Below, in pieces: positions 1 through 8,909 of a stretch of 34,333 bases of DNA. The notes under the pieces were generated by a model. That model was not told the DNA's origin, searched no databases, and saw nothing but the letters and a program-made list of their open reading frames with translations. Positions within the stretch are counted from its first letter, which is position 1. Each line of letters starts with the position of its first letter. Source of the DNA: Mesotaenium endlicherianum (taxonomy: Eukaryota; Streptophyta; Zygnematophyceae; Zygnematales; Mesotaeniaceae); contig WELA01011897.1 in assembly GCA_009602735.1 (NCBI GenBank), positions 356,759-391,091 of the forward strand, read 5' to 3'. The position numbers and the translations under genes are program-made.

Positions 1-214
1 CTCCCCCCCCTCCCCCCCGCAAGCTGCACGTGCTTTCCCCTCAGACATCAAGCACACCCAAAGTCTGTTTCCTGCCTCCTGCGATTTGCAATGCCCAACA
101 CAGAAGCAGCTTCGGAGGCTACGAGAATAGGCTCGAATGAAGATAGTGAGGCTTTGGACTACGCAGTAGAGGAGAAAGCATCAGCGGCGGAGCACTCCGA
201 AGTGGAGCACTCAC

Positions 215-3200
215 GGAGATGGAGTGATAGTAGGGGGTGGCAGGGGCGTGGTAAGAGATGTTGTTCATCGCCCAGCGAAGGCGTCCCTCGATTCTGTTCT
301 GCGTGCCGACCAGGTGGATTGTGCGCGAGGACTTCTTGGGCACTGTCGGTGACCTGGACAGAGCCTTGAATGACTTTATCTGCACCGTTTACACAACTTG
401 CACGTATGAGATTCAGAGAGAGAGAGAGAGAGAGAGAGCGCTTCTCTTCCGAAAACATTCAATTCTTCTTGCCGTATGCGTGCTTGTCACTAATAACTCA
501 AGAACACTAATAACTCAAGAACTGATTGAAGCAGTTAGTTAGAGCCTGCATTTGCTGCCAGTCTGCCAGCACCTCCGCAACATGTTCAGGCCAAGAAGTA
601 AGCTCCCGCCGTGACCAATTAAGCGGAGCAAGAGACGCTTGCCCAGTCATCGAGGCGGGACCTATACCTGGGCAATTGCAGCACCAATGTCGGTGAACAA
701 CCTGCCCTCCGGGAAGGGAGTGGAAGGAAGCTCGTCAGGCGCACCTGCAGGCACGACAGATGGCACCACATTGACATTCGTGCACCACGTCTCAGAGCTG
801 AAGGGATGCATGCTGCAAGCGTAAGCACAGGGTAGAGAGCTCTGAGCCTGAGACTGAGTTAATTGCTGAGACTGAGTCGCTGGCAGCAGCAAGTCCGTTG
901 ACGCGCCACGTTCAGAGAAGTGGTGTGAAATGGAAAGAGACGGGCAACCAGACGAAGAGAGAGAGAGAGGGAGAGAGGGAGCGAATGAAACTTTCTGCAC
1001 GAAGTCAGAATTCCAGCCGGCCTGCATGCACCGCTCAGTTGTAGAAGTTGCTGCTCTCTTACCTTCGTATCTGAGGATGCCCCCCCCCAAATTGGTGCTG
1101 GCCGGGTTCCTGCCAAAGATGTGCGGTGCGATCCAGTAATTGCCAGGTGTCTGCTCATGCCCCCACCAGATAGAGATCAGCAGCTTGACTTGCAGAGAGG
1201 TACAAGTAGTGCTTGACACTGAACAGGCAAGACCAGTTGACTTGCTGTGAGGTACAAGGAGAACTACGCAATTCAGCCAAGTTTGTAGACTTGGGGTGAG
1301 GTACAAGCAGTACTGCCCAGTAATCAATCAGGCACACAACTCGAATTGCAGAGAGGTGCAAAATTGAATCACCCAGACATCAGGCAAAATACTCCAAACT
1401 TAGTCCATGGGTCTACCACTGCCACCGGCTCCATGTTCCACCACCAGACCAACCACTTAATGGCCACTCAATGGCCACTCGATGCCCACCATATGTCCGA
1501 GAGGGAAGGCAGCAGCACAAGTAAGTACCTGGTCCGCTGTCAGGAGAACGTCTACCGACTGCCCGCTGTAGACATCCACCACCCCCAGCTCAAAGGGCTT
1601 CACGGGGTAAGCATCCGCGGCGACAACTGTCACGTTGTGGCCCTCGAACATGAGGTTGAGGGAGTGCAGCGACGCAACGGACGAGATGCGGAGCCTGTAG
1701 GTCTTGCCAGCCTGGACGGTGAACACTGCGGGGGCACACTGCGGGTTGGAGGCGTTGCAGGTCAGACAGTCGCCAGAGTTGGCAACGGCGCCTGCGGGGA
1801 TGAGGGAACAGTTGTAGTTGCCCCTTCCGTTGATGAGCAGGGACTGCATCCATCCCCAAACCAGATCACAAGCCTCAGAATTAATCTGACACTATGAATC
1901 GAATCATCAGATTGACAAATTAAATTGACTAGTTAACATAGGAGACAAGTACACAAGTTGATGCGATGATGAAAGGCACGCACATTACAGTCTGTTTGTC
2001 GATTTCTCGATGTATACCCACACCCTTAACTTGGTACTCAAGCACACCCTGTGGACAGCTGGGTCCCGCTGGCTGGCCTAACATTGGAGGATAATTTTAT
2101 AATCTGATTGTTCGGAATGGTGACTCGCGTCAGTAATTCAAGCCGATGAAGCTCTCAATCAAGCAGTCAGACTGAGTGGAGTATTTTACCTGAGGATTTC
2201 CGACAAAGCGGAACGGAATGTTGTCGAGTCCAGCTGCCTGCTCGTCAACTCCCTTGTGCCACCAGTCATTGATGATAAGGCTGTACTCAGCGTCATACTG
2301 GAATGGAGCAGGTTTAGCTGCAGATTCGTAGACGATGAAGCCACCATACAGGCCAGCAGAGCGCTGAAGCTCCAGGTGAGCATGATAGAAGTATGTTCCA
2401 GCCTGTGTCGCACACGGAAGCAGTGCCACGGGATTGAGTGCCCAGTGAAGGCTATTCAGCCGAAACAACTCTGGCATCACAAAGAAATAGTTGTTGTAGA
2501 GGTCATTTCACAGTGACACGCTCTCTTGTTCAGAACGGCTCTAAATCAATGAAACTATTGTGCCCTGCCACCAGTTTTTGACACCTGTCGCGTCGACTCA
2601 ACTGTTCAAACAACGCTAGAAAACAACTTCACAACTGGTCATTGAGGAAGGTACAGCAAAGAACCTAGGACTACCCAGGGAACAACTTACTCCTGAGCTG
2701 TGCGTAAGTGTGAGCTTGATGTGCTCGAGCGGCCTATAAGGCAGCCAGCTAGCTCGTTATACATACCTGAACATTTACAAATAAACTCACCTTGGTTGCT
2801 CTGAACTTGTACTGGTATGTCTCCCCTCTTTCGATAGGACACTGGGAGATGTATGAAGCTCCATCGTTGAATGGAGTCTTATACTGAGTGATGCCATGCC
2901 AATGGATAGACAGCATGTCATGAGCCATGGCATTTTGTACATTCACCACAACGAGGTCCCCCTCGGTTGCAGTCAACGTGGGTCCAGGATATTGGCCATT
3001 GATGAGATATATCTGCAGTCGAAGAAACAAGATAATCAGCAAATGACAGCAAGATATTGTTGGACTTCGTGATTCATAACATGAAGCAGGCCAGTTCTAG
3101 CATGACTATGAATAAAACCAGCGTGCAACCTCCTGGTCTCAGCCCCGCAAGCGACTTCCTCGTACAACGCCACCCGTTTTCCTATCTTCTTCTCGAGAAA

Positions 3201-3662
3201 CTCGGAAGCAGGATATCACATCACCCGCCTGAGAGCTGCACATAATGTGTCATCCCTTATGGTGCCCACAAAAAGAGAAATGCTATCCACTTCCTGCTTA
3301 GTGTAGCAAGCGCAAATTAATAGAGTAGTTCGTGCATACTCTTCAGTTGCCCTCCTCGCCGGCATGATATGAATAAACTGGGAAAATGCACAAGCGACAA
3401 GTGTAATTTGTCTCGACCTTAGCTTCACAGTGAAAAGGTGCAAATGCGATCAGAGAAAACTGGAAACTAGCACGGCCTGAAAAATGGGATTCAGATATTG
3501 GAAAGACACCTGTCTTTCCACGCAGTCCGGCGACCAAAATCCATAAGTTACTTTGAGGTCGTATGTCACTGTCTTAGCACGAGCAGAGACAAATACCAAA
3601 CTTGCGAGCAGAGCCCGGATGATGAAGTTGGTGCTAAAAACTGAAGTCCTGTGAGGCGCCAT
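215..3662 (-). CDS. L-ascorbate oxidase-like multicopper oxidase, 3' end outside window
   Basis: Secreted blue-copper oxidase of the plant ascorbate oxidase family, which oxidises ascorbate in the apoplast with O2. Exons read on the minus strand: 3662-3510, 3012-2791, 2402-2190, 1843-1529, 1150-1063, 744-668, 379-215. All junctions are GT/AG, and phases agree through 411 codons. The ATG at 3662 gives a hydrophobic signal peptide (about residues 1-28). The first cupredoxin has INGQYPGPTL and the copper motif HWHG (exon 2). Exon 3 has YFYHAH followed by RSAGLYG. Exon 4 has the SLLINGRG block, exon 5 NYWIAPHIFGRNP, and exon 7 TIHLVGTQN and RWAMNN. Full-length relatives have about 550 residues, so the third domain with the remaining copper histidines lies left of position 1. 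The last donor is GTGAGT at 214-209. Exon 6 rests on phase and homology only; the other boundaries are firmer. Ascorbate as substrate is inferred from the family. Confidence 0.85.
415..438. repeat. (AG)12 microsatellite in oxidase intron 6
   Basis: Perfect AG dinucleotide run. It lies in the intron between oxidase exons 6 and 7 and reads as CT on the coding strand, as do the other intronic pyrimidine repeats in this window. Confidence 0.95.
957..980. repeat. GA-rich microsatellite in oxidase intron 5
   Basis: Slightly imperfect GA tract within the intron between oxidase exons 5 and 6 (1062-745). It is CT-rich on the coding strand. Confidence 0.85.
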
Positions 3663-4155
3663 ATTAGAGGAGCTGGTGCGCAACCTTGGCTGCCTGTAGG
3701 CTGCGACTGGAAAAGCGAACTATGAAGTGTCCCTTATGGTCCCCTGGTAAGAGTTTTTAGGAGTCCACACGGCCTAAAGACTCATGACCGCTGTGACGCA
3801 CTCTGCCGTTTGAGACATTGCTTTCGCGGCTTGCCGTCACCTTGCTGTCATCCCCAACAGTCCGGATTTCTGAATTGGTCCAAAAACTAGAAAGAGCCAA
3901 TACCAAGACTGGGTCAATCCATCCCACTTCGATCGCAATCTGCAAGTATGGATTCAAATATTTGCTTTTACGATGGAACAGCTGGGTTGGGTATTAGGCC
4001 CAAATCGGTATCATCCATCCTCCACGAGTATATGTCAAGCTGTCAACTAGCCCGTTATAATTGCAGCCGACAGGAAAGGACAAAGTGCCTGGATGGGCCT
4101 GGATATGCCCGGCGACGATTGGCGAGTCGCAGCTCACGAATCGCGACTGATTCGG

Positions 4156-4593
4156 GACTCAGGAGTCAGGAGTCTAGACTCTGGACTCTAGCCATGCAAA
4201 ACCCCTCGAGTCGAGATTACATTCGATTATAAATTTGGATATCATAGAACCCGATTTGAACAAACAAAACAAATTTTAACAATTTCACTATGCTTTTGCA
4301 TAATATCCAAACAATCTTAGGAAATGTCCTGGGATATATAATGCCAAACAAACATGATTCAAAGTTTTCTTTCTGAACTTCGTCGGATGATCTCCGAAAC
4401 CCTGACCGTCGGCCACAGGATGTCTTCGATATCCCCAAATTTGGTCGATTCGAGGGCGTCTACAGAACTCAAGAATTCCGCTCCCGTCCCCTCCGGTCCC
4501 TGCATTTTGAAGGCAAGTGCCCGATTCCCGCGTTCCATCCTTCCGTCGCCAACATGCGGGTTCTGAATCCTGACAATACCTGACTCCTGAGTC
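4156..4593. repeat. Imperfect inverted repeat, possible small DNA-transposon relic
   Basis: GACTCAGGAGTCAGG at 4156-4170 is exactly the reverse complement of 4579-4593. GAGTC/GACTC and CGAGTCGC/TCGCGAC motifs recur on both outer flanks (4117-4195 and 4579-4655). This resembles a MITE or foldback relic, but I found no clear terminal inverted repeat end or target duplication. Confidence 0.35.
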
Positions 4594-5857
4594 AGCGTGC
4601 TCCTCTCCTGTCATGAGAATGGATTATGGACGAGTTGCGAGTCGCGACCTTCGAGTTCACTCTTCCAGTTTGTTCCAATTGGCCCTTTCGGAACGACCAA
4701 CCTATGTGTCGGGCTTGGTTTGCCTGTGGGTATGCTGGGATTTGCCATCAGAAGGAAACTGTATCGCCTGACACCCAGTATCACCGGACCTCGTGCACGA
4801 GGCGCAACTAGTTGCTTACAGTGCTTTTGCATTACAGCGTGCTCTGAATCACGAAAGTAGAAAACTAAAACTTCAGGACAAAATCGTGCGTCATACCAAA
4901 ACGCTACTGTTTTGTCCTAGACTAAGTCAATTTTGGTAGCGTCATTCTGCAGCCAAATACTGATTGTCATCCGGAAATTCTGCACCTCGTACACGCGGCC
5001 ACCCTCACGGGCAGCTTCAGAAAAGGCTTCAGATCACTCACCGAAAAAAATGAGACCGGCACTGTGTCTCCTCCATTCACCCCGGCCGACTAGACGTCCG
5101 CTGACGGTCATGAGAAAGAAACCTGCGTCGCATCAACTCCTCCACGACTTCCCCTCACCTGTCACGTACTCGAGACTTTCATTTGAATATGGTGGGTGGC
5201 CAACCGGTGAGAGTTTCACAATCTCGGGACACAGTTTTGAACGTCAGAAAATAAAGGCCAAGCGTAGGTGTTTTAAAATTAATGCAAGCCTGCGAAAAAA
5301 GCGTTTGTTGGAGAGTCGAGCATAAACGCGTCTCGGCCATAAACAAAGCTTCCTGAAAATCAGCCCGAAACTGCTGGATATCTTCGTAAAACGACCAATC
5401 ACGTCAGATGCTTTGAAAACCGAGCGATTGAAAAAAAATATGACCATGGTCGTAACTGAAAACCAGGAATGCCATGCACGGTTTAAGGAAGACACATCTT
5501 TGTAGCAGTGGAGCGGGATTTCCACCCACTTGGGCTGCAAACAGGGTGGCACTGCACTATCACGAAGTCAAGGGCTTGTCGTAAGCCAAAAACCAACAAC
5601 GCACGAGTATGGCGAGCAGAGACTTGGTAAAATGTTGCAATACCATGACGTCATGAGTATATGCGACGTGGGCACATAGATGCCGATATGAGAATCTTAA
5701 GAAAGTCATCGATGTTTTCAACAGCTTTGGTGCCCAAAGCAAAAGCACCGTTAGTGTTTTGCAAACAAAAAAAAAGAAACATTTGCCTTGCAAATCTGAA
5801 CCAATCAAAGCAAAATTGAACGATTCTGCACTACTTTTCTGAGTGGAGCAGAAGACT

Positions 5858-5951
5858 TGCTCCGATACCAATGTGACAATTCTAACTTTCGAGAGAATCG
5901 TGAGGATCTTTTCTAAGCTCGTCTCAAACGAAGGGTCGCGGGTTCGAATCC
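5858..5951. other. PBS-like and tRNA B-box-like sequences (degenerate)
   Basis: On the minus strand 5870-5858 reads TGGTATCGGAGCA, the same core as the primer binding site of the chromoviruses in this window. On the plus strand 5941-5951 is GGTTCGAATCC, a Pol III B-box core. The flanks do not fold into a full tRNA, because the T-arm pairs only two of five positions and no A box is evident. It may mark the 5' internal end of a decayed retroelement or a tRNA-derived SINE; both readings are weak. Confidence 0.25.
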
Positions 5952-6102
5952 ATATGGATGCGAAGTGACTTTGCATAGACATTTCGTTTGAGTCCGACTT
6001 TGTTCAGGTTAATCATTCGTCGTTAATCCAAAACCAGTGATTGTGCATTATTGAAAACAATGACAATGCACATAAATTAATCAATCTATATTTAATTAGG
6101 TT

Positions 6103-6293
6103 ATCATCTCATAATTATTCAACGTAAATTTATAAATAATTTTGTCGTATTATTGCGAAGTAGTCGAATTACTTAACGACACTTTTTGCAATAGCATCAT
6201 CATCTCATAATTATTCAAAGTAACTTCATGAATAATTATGTCGTACTATTGCAAAGTAGTCGAATTACTTTACGACACTTTTTGCAATAGCAT
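6103..6293. repeat. Two-copy tandem repeat, 96-bp unit
   Basis: The unit starting ATCATCTCATAATTATTC at 6103 recurs at 6199 with a period of 96 bp and only scattered substitutions. Each unit is AT-rich and contains an internal imperfect inverted repeat (GTCGTA...TACGAC and ATTGCAAAG...CTTTTTGCAAT). It lies about 100 bp outside the LTR of copy C. Confidence 0.85.
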
Positions 6294-6393
6294 CTTGGTC
6301 ATTTTCCTAATTGACCAGGGATTAGTCGGCACACGCGTGTGGCAAATAATTCATTTAAGATGCAATCATTTATCAGATTATATATTGATAAAT

Positions 6394-7147
6394 AGAAATG
6401 AATCGACTTACCAAAAGGCGATTAACAATTAATAAAGATCTTTATATCAGCGAGTAATCTTTATGGTATTTTCTCTTGACTGATTAAACAGCAAAAGACA
6501 AACGTACTAGCGGTGGACAATACTCGCAAGTCAAATGCAAGTAAACGAGCATCAATAATGCAATCAGTAAACTCATACATAAGCAAGGCTAGAAGACAGT
6601 GCGTATCAATGGCTTCTCGCCTTGGATTTAGATATCTCCCAGTAAGCAGTACAAGAGAGTTGGCCTCGTTTCTGAATGCCGAACTCGAGACCAATACCTA
6701 GCATGTACATGGAATGAGTTTACTGTTCAACGGCAAGTGCGATGGCACCGCCTACCCGGGAGTTAACCACGTTGGTAGGACCTCGGCTAACCAAATCCAC
6801 AGCCATCTCCCATCATCCCGAATCGCCATCCACCTTAAGGGTGTCATCTGGCCACTCATCTAGCATACCACACTAAGATGCATAGCTAGGCAGTTCGCAT
6901 TTCGCTGTTGCCGAGTACGGCAGCCAGCTGACTATCAAAGAATGTGTCAGCAAGCTGACCCAAGTCAACAGGCTGACCCAGTGGACTTCAGCCTGCAGCT
7001 CTCGGCTGAGTCATTTAACTAAGTATGAAGTATCCAGCAGGCCTAAATACAGCAGACTAAGTACTAAGTAAAGTTCAGCAGGCTAAACTTATTTAACTAT
7101 TATAATTAAATGAATATTATGTCTATCCAATATACTGATTCATTACA
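6394..7147 (-). repeat. Degenerate 3' LTR of copy C
   Basis: It aligns along its length with the LTRs of A and B. On the plus strand it begins AGAAATGAATCGACTTACC (where A and B have TGAAATGAAT) and ends CTGATTCATTACA. The palindromic TATA block is kept at 6432-6445. It is followed at once by the PPT complement ATCCCTCCAACTTAA. Its 754 bp compare with 718-744 bp in A and B. Confidence 0.85.
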
Positions 7148-7164
7148 ATCCCTCCAACTTAAAT

Positions 7165-7183
7165 TGTTGTCGACTCGACAACA
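7165..7183 (-). other. Stem-loop upstream of the PPT, copy C
   Basis: A 19-bp palindrome (TGTTGTCGA / TCGACAACA arms, one-base centre) sits in the position of the TGTTGTCG / CGACAACA hairpins of copies A and B. Pairing is preserved despite sequence change in the loop. Confidence 0.6.
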
Positions 7184-7274
7184 CTTTTATTATCCTTTAT
7201 AACAAAGTAACACACATGCAACACAAACAACTGGAGCTAAACTATAAAAATAAAGCAAATTAAGTACTAGGGGC

Positions 7275-8253
7275 TCAGTCTTCAGGGAAGCGAAACCTGG
7301 AACCGGATCTCCTTCTCCTGTCTGATGGTCTCCTGAAACCTGGAGGCTCAGGCCAGGGGGGACCAAGGGGTGAACGTAGCATCTGAGCAGCCTGCTCTTG
7401 CATTGTCTGCAAGTTGATGGAGACCGCTCTCTTCTGTGCAACTATCAAATTGACAAGGACATACACTGGCATACCGGAGGGGTGCTGCATGACATGGGCT
7501 AAGGGTACATGCCCTCTATGAGAGGGAGATGCTAGCTGCCCTCTGGCTGCCTCCTTGGCAGCCCTTTTGTCTGCTCTGTCTGACTGAGTCTCGCCTCGTG
7601 GGGTGGGACTTCTCCTGCTGAAATTCCCCAGCTACTGAAGATCTGGATCTCTTGGTGGGCTGGTATTCGCAAGCTGCTGCAAGGCTGTCTGTGTCAAAGA
7701 CCTCCCAGTCTTTTGCAGAGTGGGGGATGTAGCAGGGGTCTGCGCCTCAGCAGAGCTAGACTTTTCTCCGACGCCTTCCTCCTCTTCGTGCTCCTGCTCC
7801 TCTGAGACTTCTGGAGTCTCTCCGATCATCTCCTCCAGCCGTTCCCGAGAAAAAGAGTATCCCACTGACCTCCCCTTTTTGGGTGCAGGTGGGGGCTGCT
7901 CGGTCCTGACCGCATACACGTGTTTCTCCCCGTGCTTGCTAGCCCATTTGGCATAAACATGCTTCCCCTTAGAGAAAGAATCTCTAGCCCTAGTCCTATC
8001 CTCCTATGTCTTCTACTCATGCAATCCCTGACTCCATCTAGCCTTGGATCCCATGCTGCAATGTGGGGTGGCAACACTGTCTTCCCCTGCAAATCTGCCA
8101 GGAAATCGTCTTCCTCAGCTCTGTCATTTTGCTGGTCCTTCATAGTGATGGTCATCCAGTGCCAGTCAGTCGACTGTAGAAAGAAGGCAGGATCCGTCAT
8201 CTTCAAAGAACAGGGGTACCAGTGACCTGAGAAATCCAGCTGGTTGGTCTCCC
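7275..8253 (-). pseudogene. Decayed ORF3 of chromovirus copy C (C-terminal half)
   Basis: Minus-strand segments in shifting frames match the ORF3 protein of A and B, in order. Near 8250-8200 there is an FSGHWYPC block (FSPHWFPC in A/B). It is followed by a TDWHWMTIT segment, then LPPHIAAWDPRLDG. Near 7900 PAPKKGRSVGYS is seen, then an acidic EE-rich stretch. Last come GMPVYV, LRSPLGP and RRPSDR, then an arginine/serine tail ending at 7275. Frameshifts separate at least three pieces, so it is non-functional. The same blocks kept at far lower identity than A versus B suggest ORF3 was long maintained in this lineage. Confidence 0.8.
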
Positions 8254-8909
8254 TAGTTTAAAGATTCGTATACGGCGTACACGTGTGGGCGTACAGGTTA
8301 TTTGTACAATACGTGATGACTAATTCAAACCGGCAATACTCGTCGAAATACGTTGGTGTCGGTCATTAAAACCGTTTTTCATTTTTAAAACGTGTGTGGC
8401 CGACACTCTAGCGCGAGCCTTTTAAAAGTTTTTCAATTCGGTCCGGCAGAGTCCAGTCATCGCATCACACGTTTTGTGTTCACGGAAGACCGTCGTGGCA
8501 CTAGTTAAGCTAACGGCCGTGCTAATAACGTCGTGCCTTCGTAGCTTAGCAGCCGGCCATGTCTGGCTTCAACACTTCAAAAAGATGAACCTAGCGGGAA
8601 AAGGAACCAAAAGTTAGAACTCGTGTTTCCTTCCCGCTCCACCAAATGTGTGTTCTTCTAACTTTGTTACTCGCGTATCCAATAGGATTCGTATTTTACC
8701 ACACTTATCTGTCCCCTGTCCAATCACAGAGGGAAGGGAGTTGGTTACAGCAACATTAGTGGTAGTATCCGCTTACTGACAAGCCGCGTACGAATGCATC
8801 TGGTAAGGAGTCTCAGCCGAAACTCATACCTCACGTTGAACGCTGTATCTATTACTGCTTTATGGATTCGAGGATCCTCACTCTTACTTAGCTCTTCTCA
8901 TATCCTGCA
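8254..8909 (+). promoter_or_regulatory. 5' flank of the hAT-derived gene
   Basis: About 650 bp of unique sequence between the break in copy C and the start codon. It should hold the promoter. It begins with CGTAC-rich short repeats (8266-8320), and an IR GTGTCGG...CCGACAC occurs at about 8359-8405. No convincing TATA box or hAT terminal inverted repeat was identified. Confidence 0.35.

Larger units (their letters stand above)
3663..6102. other. Intergenic region upstream of the oxidase gene
   Basis: About 2.4 kb without a gene I can support. The part next to 3662 should contain the oxidase promoter, but I see no convincing TATA box. The rest holds an inverted repeat around 4156-4593 and, near 5858-5951, a PBS-like and a tRNA-B-box-like sequence. 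Short open frames here have neither recognisable motifs nor supporting splice sites. Confidence 0.6.
6394..8253 (-). mobile_element. Chromovirus copy C, 5'-truncated Ty3/gypsy element
   Basis: A diverged relative of copies A and B in minus orientation. Only the 3' LTR (6394-7147), the PPT/stem-loop region and the C-terminal half of ORF3 remain. Homology stops abruptly near 8253, where unrelated DNA upstream of the hAT gene begins. Gag, pol and the 5' LTR are absent from the window. The terminal TG has mutated to AG, so no target duplication can be checked. It is clearly the oldest of the three copies. Confidence 0.85.

Noticed and set aside
662..1327. 221-codon minus frame as a single exon of the oxidase
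   Set aside because: Its middle is CT-repeat and Ser/Gln-rich, unlike the family. Exons 1150-1063 and 744-668 explain the conserved ends with good splice sites.
1346..1897. 183-codon plus-strand frame
   Set aside because: Shadow of oxidase exon 4 on the opposite strand, where the multicopper oxidase motifs are clear.
4288..4614. 108-codon minus-strand ORF
   Set aside because: No recognisable motif, skewed composition, and it overlaps the inverted repeat region. Not supportable as a gene.
5934..5965. tRNA gene
   Set aside because: Only a B-box core is present. The T-stem mispairs at three of five positions, and no A box or acceptor stem is visible.
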